Source: Rapidithrix thailandica (GTDB lineage Bacteria > Bacteroidota > Bacteroidia > Cytophagales > Flammeovirgaceae). Taken from it: a DNA stretch of 64,000 nt. Below the pieces are notes generated by a model that was not told the origin of the DNA, searched no databases, and saw only the letters and a program-made list of their open reading frames with translations. Shown in pieces: positions 16,946-25,457 of this stretch (the stretch's first letter is position 1; each line of letters starts with the position of its first letter). The stretch is taken from contig NZ_JBDKWZ010000027.1 in assembly GCF_039710355.1 (NCBI RefSeq), forward strand, positions 1-64,000. Direction: 5' to 3'. The translations under genes and the position numbers were made by a program.

Positions 16946-17860
16946 ATGGGTTTAAAAAACACACAAAAGGGGCATTCAGAAGTCTATTTTGGAGATTATA
17001 GAGATTATTGGTGGAATAGGGATTATTTAGATTTGATAGCCGAAAGGTTGGGTCTGGAACGCCATAGAAAACTTCTGGATGTAGGCTGTGGCCTGTGTCA
17101 TTGGAGCAAATTGCTGGTGAATTACCTGGCTGCTTCCGCTCATGTAGTCGGTTTGGACAACGATGAAAAATGGACCCAGAAAAATAACAAAGTCCGGAAG
17201 CATTTTCAAGAACTCGGGGCCCGTTTTGAGTTGATCAATGGGGATGCTCATAAATTACCGTTTGAAGACAATTCATTTGATTTGGTCACCTGCCAAACGG
17301 TACTGATCCACGTAAAGAAGCCAAAGAAGGTAATCAAAGAAATGAAACGGGTTTTGAAACCCGGAGGGACGATTTTATGTGTAGAACCCAACAATCTGGT
17401 GCAGAACCTGATGAAAAGTTCTTTGTCAGACGGGAATACCATTGACGAAGTATTGGACCATGTGAAATTTGCCTTAATCTGTGAAAAAGGGAAGAAAAAA
17501 TTGGGTATGGGCGATAGTTCCTTGGGGGATTTGGTTCCGGGAATGTTAGCCGAAGCGGGATTTGATGAAGTGGAAGTCTGCCTTTCTGACAAAGCCATTC
17601 CGATGTACCCCCCCTACGAACGGCAGGAACAGGTCGCTACTCTGAAACAATGGGGCAATACCACCCACCCGGATTTGCAACCGGAAAGTGATTACAAATA
17701 TTTTGAAGCGTTTGGCGGCCGCTATCTGGATTTTTATGAAAATTACCAGAAGAAATACCAGGGTGCGGGAGAAGACTTTTTGAATTCTTTGGTACATCAA
17801 CAATACCATGCCGCCGGTGGAGCAGTGATGTATATTGTATCCGGTACCAAACCGGAATAA
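16946..17860 (+). CDS. Class I SAM-dependent methyltransferase
   Basis: The 304-residue protein carries KLLDVGCGLCHWSKLLVNYL (motif I), HVVGLDNDEKW (motif II), 'FELINGDAHKLPF' and DLVTCQTVLIHVKKPKKVIK (motif IV), LKPGGTILCVEP (post-motif). The extended C-terminal half (from about 150) probably binds the substrate, which is not identifiable. It is a monocistronic gene facing a bidirectional terminator and the broken saccharopine-dehydrogenase-like gene. Confidence 0.9.
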   Translation: MGLKNTQKGHSEVYFGDYRDYWWNRDYLDLIAERLGLERHRKLLDVGCGLCHWSKLLVNYLAASAHVVGLDNDEKWTQKNNKVRKHFQELGARFELINGDAHKLPFEDNSFDLVTCQTVLIHVKKPKKVIKEMKRVLKPGGTILCVEPNNLVQNLMKSSLSDGNTIDEVLDHVKFALICEKGKKKLGMGDSSLGDLVPGMLAEAGFDEVEVCLSDKAIPMYPPYERQEQVATLKQWGNTTHPDLQPESDYKYFEAFGGRYLDFYENYQKKYQGAGEDFLNSLVHQQYHAAGGAVMYIVSGTKPE

Positions 17861-17879
17861 TGCTAGACTCTTTGAAGAG

Positions 17880-17923
17880 ATGCATTTGCCCGGTTACTAT
17901 ATTTTATAACCGGGCAAATGCAT
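17880..17923. terminator. Bidirectional terminator hairpin
   Basis: A perfect 17-bp inverted repeat (ATGCATTTGCCCGGTTA and its complement, 10-nt loop) between convergent genes ending at 17860 and 17936. Confidence 0.8.
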
Positions 17924-17935
17924 TTAAACCGTTTT

Positions 17936-19021
17936 TTAATTAGAGGAAATATTTTCAGAAAGCTGTTTGCAGGGGAATAACTCACTTTTAAGTTCTTCCC
18001 AAAAAACTTGTAAGGTGAGTAGTTGCTGTAGGTCCATCACGCCGAAATACTTGTTGAATCCAATAAATTGTTCCAGACATATTACTGTAACTTTTGCCGT
18101 AATGACGGACTCTTCCTTGCCGGACACGGAAAGCCGGTCAAGAAGTTTTCCATTGTGATAAGCGCTTGTGGACACTGCAAAGATTGATTCTCCCATTGAA
18201 AATGAATCAAATAAGCGGATGGCTATTTTCTTCAATAACTTAGTGTGTAACAATCGGGTTACTCCTGTCTTTTTCAATCGGGAAAGCAACCGGGTGACCC
18301 ATGGAGAATCCAGGCACAAATACGTGGCAAATGATTTTTCCGGATAGTTTTCTTTTAAAGCATGTTGATCGGAAAAGTTAAATCGGTAGGCTTTCCTTTT
18401 ACCGTTAATTCCGGCAAATTGAAACTCCTTACTTTTTCCGAAAGATTGTACAGGGGTATGATGATATTCAAAATCCTTTATGAGGTTGTCCAGGGTCCAT
18501 TCAATGGCAGCTTTTCCATGTTTCTCTCCCAAGCCTAACAAAATACCGGTGGAAATTTCATCGGCATGGGGGTATCGGGTAATCAGCTCAGCTGCTAAGA
18601 GGTTGGTCAAGCCGGGGCATAGTCCCAGACTGACTACTGCCAAAGCCCTGTGTTGATGAGCGTAACCATTCAGCTTTCTCAGTTGTGAAAGAAAGTTGGT
18701 ATTGGCAGTAATATCCAAATACAAGATAGCCTTAGTGAGACAATAGGTGGCAAAGTCGGTACTTGATTGATCGATACATACAATGATGGCATCGTGTCTA
18801 TTCACAATTTCTTTTTCCTATTTTTTGAAATGAGCAATATCAAAGTGAACACCTGTAACTTGTCTGCCCAATTGCCGGGCAGTATTGTTGGCTTTTTCTT
18901 TGTTTCTTCCGGCAAGGGTAATGGTATAGCGATTGGTTTTAACAAGCTGAGAAGCGATTAGCTTCCCCACTTTTCCATATCCGCCAATAATTAAAATTGC
19001 CTTTGTATGGGTAGTATTCAT
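17936..19021 (-). pseudogene. Saccharopine dehydrogenase-like protein with in-frame TAG
   Basis: The N-terminal frame (19021-18818) reads MNTTHTKAILIIGGYGKVGK, a Rossmann G-G-x-G-x-x-G, and 'LAGRNKEKANNTARQL'. It meets TAG at 18818-18820 and then continues in the same frame with EIVNRHDAIIVCIDQ and ALAVVSLGLCPGLTNLLAAE to the stop at 17936. Removing the single TAG restores a protein of 361 residues, the usual length of this NAD(P)-binding family. So it is a nonsense allele, a sequencing error, or readthrough. A GTG just after the TAG could start the distal part, but that would lack the cofactor loop. Confidence 0.75.
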
Positions 19022-19102
19022 AAGTCGATGTAAATGGATCGTTCAAAACTCATTTTATTGTGCCTAGGGAGATGTAGGAAAGTAGAAAACACAACCTTAC
19101 AC

Positions 19103-19589
19103 TTACCGGAAGCTTGTTTCAAGTTCTTTTTGCCTTCTTCTTAGTCTCCGGAAGGTTTTCAAAGAGAATATTGCATAGATACCGGTGAAGAATTGCAAAA
19201 TTCCACTGAATTCAAACCAAAAGTCATTGGGCATTTCATAGGTAGGCGGAGGAAAAAATTGCTTCAATGCATTTTGGGACATACCCCCATAATAAAGAAT
19301 GTTTTTAAGCAAATGATTGTATCCCCCTTCATACAATCCGATCATTCCGATAGACGCGAGTAAGGTGACGGTTAGAAATATTCCAATTGCCACTTTTCCG
19401 GATACGGTAGAGGGTTGCTTTTGGAATATTTGATAAGTAATTCCCAAAATTACGATTATCGGTAGGGCAAAAAAAAGCCACATGGAGACGGAAGGGGGCT
19501 TCATAAATTATCGCGCCATAGGCATGGTGAATCAAAGTAAGTACCATTGTGCCTATTGAAGCCAGCATCGTGTTTCTTAAAGCGTTCAT
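19103..19589 (-). pseudogene. Membrane protein gene with frameshift
   Basis: From 19589 the frame reads MNALRNTMLASIGTMVLTLI and HHAYGAIIYEAPFR; near 19490-19505 the sense continues in another frame (SMWLFFALPIIVILGITYQI, then further hydrophobic segments) to 19103. The combined protein would have about four membrane segments and 160 residues. The downstream frame has its own ATG at 19504, so a shortened protein could still be made. Function is unknown. The XRE-AraC regulator gene lies just upstream on the same strand. Confidence 0.55.
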
Positions 19590-19645
19590 TTTTTCTTTTT
19601 TGAAACAAAACTATACCGGGTAGCCCGCTTTGTATTGTAAAAAAT

Positions 19646-20797
19646 TTACCTGATATGATGGGAGTGAATGAACCGGGCACAAGTACTTCCGGTTGCCAGA
19701 TAAGCCTGAGGGTTGGTGCCCGTAAACTGTTTGAACTCTTTGATAAAATGAGCCTGATCATAGTAGCCATTTTCAAAGACCAAAGTGGACCAGTCTCTCA
19801 TTCCCTTTTGTGTTTGAATCTGCTGCAAAACGTTATTGAACCGGTGGATACGCTGGAAATATTTCGGAGCAACACCTATATGTTTTTTAAAAAGATGACT
19901 GAGGTGTTTTTGAGAGTATCCGGTTTTTGGAATCAGCGAAGAGAGCGGGACATTCATATGGCCACATGCGTAGTTGACCACCGTATGAGCATCACTTGGA
20001 CGATCGATTTTGTTGAAAAAAAACTGTTCTGCAGTTTGAAAGAGACGGGTCGTATTCTCACAATGGAGTAAGCTTTCTCTTAGATCCAAAATAGAGGAGC
20101 CAAATAGCAAATCTGCATCCAATACCGTGGATTCCATTTCCGATTGAGGCAATTTTGTGAGTTCGTAAAAACCTCCGGGCTGGAATTGAATATACAAAGA
20201 GACTGAATTTTGAGCCAATTGATACGTAAGTGCCTGTTTTTGAACGCCTGACACCCAAGCATTCTTAAGTTTTTTCTTAGGTTCAGTTTTGACAAATCTT
20301 GTGGTTTCATCCAATGAAATCACCAGTTGCACTGCCCCATCGGGTAAAATTTTCTCATAAACATAGTCGAGATGGTGCCCTTTGCAATAGATCATGTTGG
20401 CAACATAAGTATCCAACGGAGCAGAGGGGATATAAGCTTTGATCTCTAACGGATTATGCTGCATTTGCGAAAGTGTATGCAGCATATTCCGGTGGCGTTT
20501 TTGAACAATGGTCGAACTTTTGATTAGCCTGGAAAGATGACCGGGACTTTTGCATTCGGTAAGGAGAGGTGGTAGTTCGGCTTGTATCCTGTCATTTTGA
20601 TATTGAATTAATAAACCTTTTTCCCCTAAGTCAAAATAAGTGGCGAGAGTAAAAACCTGAGCTTTGGTAAAGTGCCTTTTCCCCTGTTCGATTTGATAGA
20701 GCACGCTAGGAGTTAAGTTCAGGAAACTGGCTAACTCTTGAGAAGAAATACCTTTTTTGAGTCGTAATTCCCGGATAGATTGACCAAGTGTATGCAT
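19646..20797 (-). CDS. XRE-HTH / AraC-HTH fusion regulator
   Basis: The 383-residue protein has an N-terminal XRE-type helix-turn-helix (about 5-60: LRLKKGISSQELASFLNLTP, VLYQIEQGKRHF) and a C-terminal AraC-type pair of HTHs (about 285-370: YSQKHLSHLFKKHIGVAPKY, YDQAHFIKEFKQFTGTNPQ). The middle (about 130-270) resembles the DUF6597 sensor of AraC regulators (KILPDGAVQLVISLD, 'VSLYIQFQPGGFYEL'). Two DNA-binding modules of different families in one chain is unusual. It is transcribed toward the frameshifted membrane protein gene, a possible target. Confidence 0.88.
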   Translation of the reverse strand: MHTLGQSIRELRLKKGISSQELASFLNLTPSVLYQIEQGKRHFTKAQVFTLATYFDLGEKGLLIQYQNDRIQAELPPLLTECKSPGHLSRLIKSSTIVQKRHRNMLHTLSQMQHNPLEIKAYIPSAPLDTYVANMIYCKGHHLDYVYEKILPDGAVQLVISLDETTRFVKTEPKKKLKNAWVSGVQKQALTYQLAQNSVSLYIQFQPGGFYELTKLPQSEMESTVLDADLLFGSSILDLRESLLHCENTTRLFQTAEQFFFNKIDRPSDAHTVVNYACGHMNVPLSSLIPKTGYSQKHLSHLFKKHIGVAPKYFQRIHRFNNVLQQIQTQKGMRDWSTLVFENGYYDQAHFIKEFKQFTGTNPQAYLATGSTCARFIHSHHIR

Positions 20798-20913
20798 TGA
20801 ATCTTTACATTGGATTGAAATGTTTCACACTGCAAGTTACCTTTTCTCCGGGAAGGATATTTTACACAATTATGGAATGGATGTATAAAGTTTTATGTAG
20901 AGGTATGGATAAA

Positions 20914-20946
20914 AAAAGGCTGTATTTCTAGCAAATACAGCCTTTT
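20914..20946. terminator. Hairpin with T/A flanks
   Basis: Perfect 14-bp inverted repeat AAAAGGCTGTATTT / AAATACAGCCTTTT with a 5-nt loop, immediately next to the MITE-like copy. Possible bidirectional terminator. Confidence 0.6.
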
Positions 20947-20953
20947 CATTAAA

Positions 20954-21114
20954 GAAGTGAATTAAACTTTTACTTTTTCCTAAAAAACGTTTCAAAAACG
21001 CCTCTTCTGTGTTACTTTTCTCAACAATAGCTTTGGCTATTCTCTTCAAAAAGTGCCTTGATGAGCCGGTTCTGATTCCATCTTCGGTCAAAAACTATAC
21101 GTTTAAATCACATC
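20954..21114. repeat. MITE-like repeat, full-length copy
   Basis: It is about 161 bp, with left end GAAGTGAATTAAACTTTTAC and right end ACGTTTAAATCACATC (one end slightly diverged). The interior is nearly identical to the copy at 27259 and, reversed, to the one at 54684. Read on the minus strand it carries a short frame with KRIAKAIVEKSN, shared among copies. Confidence 0.8.
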
Positions 21115-21120
21115 TACAAC

Positions 21121-21172
21121 TTAGGGCATGTTTAAATTTTATCCTTTGGGCTGAAATTTAAACATGCCCTAA
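21121..21172. repeat. CATGTTTAAA hairpin family, copy 1
   Basis: Perfect 19-bp inverted repeat (TTAGGGCATGTTTAAATTT and complement, 14-nt loop). It lies downstream of the STM4015-like gene and may act as a terminator; related imperfect copies are at 22239 and 37718. Confidence 0.7.
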
Positions 21173-21259
21173 AGAGGATACCCACATCGGTTTATTCAGG
21201 AGTATTTTTAATAAGTATAAAACTATTGTTTTTGGATTACTTACAGCAAGTTACACTGT

Positions 21260-22183
21260 TTATTCGCCTACTTCCACATAACGATCATCCTCGTCTCCTA
21301 CCGGGTTTCCTACCGGGTCCGATAAATCCACTTGACAGGGGAGTTTACTTAGTTTTGCAGATAGCTCTTCAGAGATATAATGGTGCCTGAGGATTAAACT
21401 TTTCAGTTGGGTAATTTTCGGATTGGCTAACAGCGCTTGAGCACCTTTGTCTCCGAGCGTCCCCATCGAAAGGTCAAGCACTTCCAAACCATCCAGGATG
21501 CTTGCATTGTTCAAAGCCCTGGCAATCTCATCGGAAATTTCGCTGTTTTTCAAACCCAGGTAGGTGAGCTTAGGGAAGTGGTCTCCGGACAAGAAAGGTT
21601 GTAGGTCTTCCAGGGTTCCGGTCCATCCGTAATTTTTATTACCCAACCATAATTCCAAATGTTTCAAGTTCGGGAGAGTTGCATTGGCGATTTCTATCAG
21701 GGTTTGGCGATCCATTCCCCCGGTTTCTACAATCAAGGTTTCGAGTGAGGTATGGTGCAATGAACCGAATGAGAGTCCGTTTCCACCCCGAACCTGAAAG
21801 TGTTTTAATTGTGGGTAAGCGGCTAACAGAGGGGAAACATCGCATTGATTGATCCAGGACATCTCACATTCTTGATAGGTAATATCTCCTAAGAAAAGGT
21901 ATTCCAGTTTTGGTAATTTGTCTTTATTCTGAATCAGAAGATCTACAAGTTTAGTAGAATCGTTTTTATAACTAATTGTATTAAACCAGGCCCCGATAAC
22001 GAGTTCCTTTGTTTGAGTGGTGATAGGATTATCACAATATTTTTGAAATAAAGCATCGAAACCCCCTTCTTCATTATCTTTATTAATGCTTATCCGGTAG
22101 ATAAACTTTAAGAAAGAAATTTTACCTTTAAAGTCAACGATTTTCCTGTGGTTGAAGGAAGACAGGTTTTCGTTAATGGTCAT
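21260..22183 (-). CDS. STM4015-like leucine-rich-repeat protein, copy A
   Basis: About 307 residues when started at MTINENLSSFNHRKIVDF, the Met that aligns with the paralogue's start; an upstream ATG at 22234 adds 17 poorly matching residues. The centre has degenerate leucine-rich repeats (LPKLEYLFLGDITYQECEMS, YPQLKHFQVRGG, LPNLKHLELWLG, FPKLTYLGLKNSEISDEIA, LDGLEVLDLSMG, LKSLILRHHYIS) and the C-terminus is RYVEVGE, as in STM4015 family proteins of unknown function. It is about 75-80% identical by eye to the next gene upstream, a recent tandem duplication. Confidence 0.75.
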   Translation of the reverse strand: MTINENLSSFNHRKIVDFKGKISFLKFIYRISINKDNEEGGFDALFQKYCDNPITTQTKELVIGAWFNTISYKNDSTKLVDLLIQNKDKLPKLEYLFLGDITYQECEMSWINQCDVSPLLAAYPQLKHFQVRGGNGLSFGSLHHTSLETLIVETGGMDRQTLIEIANATLPNLKHLELWLGNKNYGWTGTLEDLQPFLSGDHFPKLTYLGLKNSEISDEIARALNNASILDGLEVLDLSMGTLGDKGAQALLANPKITQLKSLILRHHYISEELSAKLSKLPCQVDLSDPVGNPVGDEDDRYVEVGE

Positions 22184-22238
22184 GTTAAAAAAAACAAGGG
22201 TTTTGATTTTAGGGTCGGTTAAAATTATTGTCATAATG

Positions 22239-22310
22239 TTAGAACATGTCTAAAATTCGATGTGGGTGCCCTTTTACAACCCAAAAGTGAAATTCAGACA
22301 TGCTCTCTAA
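22239..22310. repeat. CATGTTTAAA hairpin family, copy 2
   Basis: Imperfect inverted repeat with TTAGAACATGTCTAAAATT on the left and AAATTCAGACATGCTCT on the right, between the two STM4015-like genes. Confidence 0.55.
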
Positions 22311-22317
22311 TCGCTTT

Positions 22318-23229
22318 CTATTCACCTACCTCTACATAGCGGCCGTATTCATCTTCTTCCTCTTGGTCTGACAAGTCTACTTGGCAAGGTAATTTGCTCA
22401 GTTTTTCAGATACTTCATCGGAGATATAATGATGGCTGAGGTTTAAACTTTTCAGTTGGGCAATTTTCGAGTTGGCTAACAGCGCTTGGGCACCTTCATC
22501 TCCGAGCGTTCCCATTGAAAGATCAAGTATTTCCAAACCATCCAGGATGCTTGCATCATTCAAGGCCTTGGCAATCTCATCAGAAATCTCGCTGTTTTTC
22601 AAACCCAGATAGGTGACTTTAGGGAAGTGGTCTCTGGACAAGAAAGGTTTCAAGTCTTCTACTGTTCCGGACCATCCGTAGCTTTCATCCCCCAACCACA
22701 ATTCCAGGTGTTTTAGTTGAGGAAGGGTGGCATTGGCAATTTCTTCCAGGATTTGGTTGTCCATACCCCCGGTTTCCACAATCAGGGTTTCCAGCACCTC
22801 GTGGTGCAGCGAACCGAATGAGAGTTGGTTTCCACCCCGTACTTGGAAGTGTTTTAATTGTGGATAAGCGGCCAATAGCAGCGATACATCCGATTGATTG
22901 ATCCAGGACATCTCACACTCTTCGTAGGTAATGTCTCCCAAGAAAAGGTATTCCAACTTTGGCAACTTGTCTTTATTTCGGATCAACAGGTCTACGATTC
23001 CCGATGAATCGTTTTCCATATCGTCACCAAACCAGGCTCCGATGATTAATTCTTTTGCTTCTGCTGCCTTAGGGTCATTGCAAAATGCAGTTAACATTTC
23101 TTTAAATGCACCCTCTTCACTGTCGTAATCAATGCGTAAGCGATAGGCAACGTCTAAAGAAGAGATTTCACTTTCAAAGTCAACAATTCGCTTGTTGTTG
23201 AAAGCAGATAAATTTTCACTGATGGTCAT
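22318..23229 (-). CDS. STM4015-like leucine-rich-repeat protein, copy B
   Basis: About 303 residues from MTISENLSAFNNKRIVDFES. It has the same repeat layout as copy A (LPKLEYLFLGDITYEECEMS, LEILDLSMGTLGDEGAQALL, LKSLNLSHHYISDEVSEKL) and ends GRYVEVGE after an acidic EEEDE stretch. A start 14 codons upstream (23271) is possible but unsupported by the paralogue. It heads a two-gene unit with copy A, with a hairpin between. Function is unknown; leucine-rich repeats suggest protein binding. Confidence 0.75.
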   Translation of the reverse strand: MTISENLSAFNNKRIVDFESEISSLDVAYRLRIDYDSEEGAFKEMLTAFCNDPKAAEAKELIIGAWFGDDMENDSSGIVDLLIRNKDKLPKLEYLFLGDITYEECEMSWINQSDVSLLLAAYPQLKHFQVRGGNQLSFGSLHHEVLETLIVETGGMDNQILEEIANATLPQLKHLELWLGDESYGWSGTVEDLKPFLSRDHFPKVTYLGLKNSEISDEIAKALNDASILDGLEILDLSMGTLGDEGAQALLANSKIAQLKSLNLSHHYISDEVSEKLSKLPCQVDLSDQEEEDEYGRYVEVGE

Positions 23230-23281
23230 GTTGAAAAAATAGTTTGAATGGGTTATAAATGATTGGCGCAAGTTTAGAAGA

Positions 23282-23310
23282 TTACACCGTAAAAGATTTA
23301 CGGTGTGTAA
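23282..23310. promoter_or_regulatory. Hairpin upstream of STM4015-like genes
   Basis: TTACACCGTAAA followed by TTTACGGTGTGTAA forms a near-perfect hairpin about 53-80 nt upstream of the 23229 start. Could be an operator or a terminator for the reverse direction. Confidence 0.4.
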
Positions 23311-23398
23311 TATTTTTTAGGAAGTTATTTCTTTTTAGAATGATTTTAAAAAAAATAACTCTGACGAGCATGAGAAAATTGAAGGGATGGACAAAAAA

Positions 23399-23433
23399 CA
23401 CTCTCTGAGGAATTTAAAATTCCTCAGAGAGTG
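23399..23433. terminator. Terminator hairpin after cytochrome c peroxidase
   Basis: Perfect 16-bp inverted repeat CACTCTCTGAGGAATT / AATTCCTCAGAGAGTG immediately downstream of the stop at 23442 (minus strand). Confidence 0.75.
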
Positions 23434-23441
23434 AAGAAAGA

Positions 23442-25325
23442 TCATTGCGTGACGGACTGTGTCAACTCATTAGCATGGATGGCTTGTGATGTAAGGGCTT
23501 TCATAAATGCGATAATAGCTTGTTGTTCTACGGGAGTTAAGTTCAAGGGGTCTTCCGGTAGGGTTTGGTTCGGAAGGTCAATGCCGATACCTTTTCCCCC
23601 GCCCCGGTTATAGAAATCCATGACTTCCTCCAGGGTTCGGTACACCCCGTTATGCATATAAGGAGCGGTCAGGTCCACATTGCGGACGGTTGGCGTTTTG
23701 AAAGCATGCCGGTGAAGATCAATGTGATGCAAGTTGTATTTTCCCAAATCCGGGTCTACTGTGGCATGGACCGTGTCCGGAGTAGTGGGGACTCCCAATA
23801 CTTCCGATTCCGTATGGGCAAAGTTAGGAGGTACGGTACCGTTGAATACAGGCATAAAGTGACAGGTACCACATTTGGCCTTGCCCATAAACAAATTGAA
23901 GCCTTGAATTTCCTCTGGGTTGAGTTGCGTCTTATCTCCCCGCATGTATTGATCGAAGCGGGAATCCAGGCTTGTAGTACTTCTGATGAAGTTTGCCAGG
24001 GCAGTTTTTAATTGTTTTTCTTCAATGGCTCCTTTAAACCCATCTCCAAAAGCCTCTTTAAATAAGGGTAGGTATTTTTCATCGGAATTCATTTTGACAA
24101 CCGCTTCTTGTAGGGAACCGTGCATTTCTTCTTTATTGCTCACGACATCTTTTACTTGGTCTTCCAGGTACACGACTCTGGAATCGTAAAAGTTAAAACG
24201 TTGTAAACCAGCATTGATAATGGAAGGAGCATTCCGGGAAACCGTATGTTGTAAGTCGATGGTCGGACTTTTGACCAAGCCATCGGCATAGCCTTTGTCC
24301 GGTTGATGGCATGTACCACAGGAGCGTTGACCATTTCCGGAAAGCACCGGGTCGAAAAAGAGCTTTTTACCCAAGTCGACCGTAGAAGTCAAGTATTCGC
24401 GACTGTATTGCGGAGCGTAATAATCCAGGTTAAAAGCCTTCTGCTCAAAGAGGGTTTTGGCTTGGGGGTTTATTGCATACAAGCCTTCGAAGGGTTGGAT
24501 TGCCAAAGCCTCTTGGACATCCAGTAGAGAGGAAGAGAGGGGGTTGATGCATTCTGTGATGAACTGCATCCTGTCAAAGGTATTGAAGCTTTGGTGTTGT
24601 TTGAGGTAGGCAATTGCCAAAGAGAGTTGATGTTCATACGTTTTCGCCAATTCCGGTTGCTTTTGGGAGAGAAGTGGTTGGTAAATAGTGTAAATAGCTT
24701 GTAAGCCTTCCATAGCAGATTGGGCCTCGGGAAGAGAGTGTAAAGCTATGGGCGAGTCAAAACCGGAAATTCCTAAGGTAATGATCCGGAACAGTTCCAT
24801 CCGGAAGGCGATGAAGATATTCCCGTCAATAAAGTTTGTTGTTTGTATGATTTTATGGAGTCGTTGAATATTGGACTGTACAATGTTTAATTCTTTCAGA
24901 AGAACATCCCGGTTTCCGAGGGTAAATTCAGGGAATAACAATTCTTCCACTACTTGATACCCTTCCGGAGGAATCACTACTTGGTTAGGGTCATCGGTTT
25001 CCACCTCGTCCAGGGCAGGGCCGTTCAAGCTTTTTGCGGTAGCCGGGAAATACATTTCTGTCAAAGGCTCTACTTTTTTATAAGCCAGTCGAGCCTGTTT
25101 AAAAGCCTTTTGAATTGCTTTTGTGTCTGCATTTTGTTCTACCAGACGGACTAATTGTGCGTTTTGACTATTTAGTTGGTCAATGTATTGTGTCAACAAA
25201 TGCTTGACTTTTTCAGGAGGAGGTGATAGTTGTTGTGTCGTTTCACAGGAAATTGCCAACATAGCCGTGATCACCCACAAACTGATGCTTGCCATCACCA
25301 ATACTCTGATTCTCCTTCTACTCAT
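23442..25325 (-). CDS. Imelysin-like / di-heme cytochrome c peroxidase fusion
   Basis: This 627-residue exported protein has a signal-like N-terminus ending with a Cys (MLAISCETT; probable lipoprotein). Residues about 40-275 are helical and resemble the imelysin/EfeO-type domain: GYQVVEELLFPEFTLGNRDV corresponds to the GxHxxE motif with the His replaced by Gln. Residues about 310-615 are a MauG/CcpA-type di-heme peroxidase with two CXXCH sites (RSCGTCHQPDKG and AKCGTCHFMP), plus 'TPTVRNVDLTAPYMHNGVYRTLEEVMDFYN'. Such fusions occur in Bacteroidota and may handle iron or H2O2 in the periplasm. It is followed upstream by the PhoX-like gene on the same strand. Confidence 0.88.
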   Translation of the reverse strand: MSRRRIRVLVMASISLWVITAMLAISCETTQQLSPPPEKVKHLLTQYIDQLNSQNAQLVRLVEQNADTKAIQKAFKQARLAYKKVEPLTEMYFPATAKSLNGPALDEVETDDPNQVVIPPEGYQVVEELLFPEFTLGNRDVLLKELNIVQSNIQRLHKIIQTTNFIDGNIFIAFRMELFRIITLGISGFDSPIALHSLPEAQSAMEGLQAIYTIYQPLLSQKQPELAKTYEHQLSLAIAYLKQHQSFNTFDRMQFITECINPLSSSLLDVQEALAIQPFEGLYAINPQAKTLFEQKAFNLDYYAPQYSREYLTSTVDLGKKLFFDPVLSGNGQRSCGTCHQPDKGYADGLVKSPTIDLQHTVSRNAPSIINAGLQRFNFYDSRVVYLEDQVKDVVSNKEEMHGSLQEAVVKMNSDEKYLPLFKEAFGDGFKGAIEEKQLKTALANFIRSTTSLDSRFDQYMRGDKTQLNPEEIQGFNLFMGKAKCGTCHFMPVFNGTVPPNFAHTESEVLGVPTTPDTVHATVDPDLGKYNLHHIDLHRHAFKTPTVRNVDLTAPYMHNGVYRTLEEVMDFYNRGGGKGIGIDLPNQTLPEDPLNLTPVEQQAIIAFMKALTSQAIHANELTQSVTQ

Positions 25326-25457
25326 TTCTTTTATGTATTTGGTAAATCGTTATTCGCTTTTCAATGGAATTTTACTAATCCTTTCAGGCCGCCACTGCAA
25401 AAACAGGACGACCCGAAAGGGGAACGTATTAGGACATGAAATTGTAAAAGACTTTGA

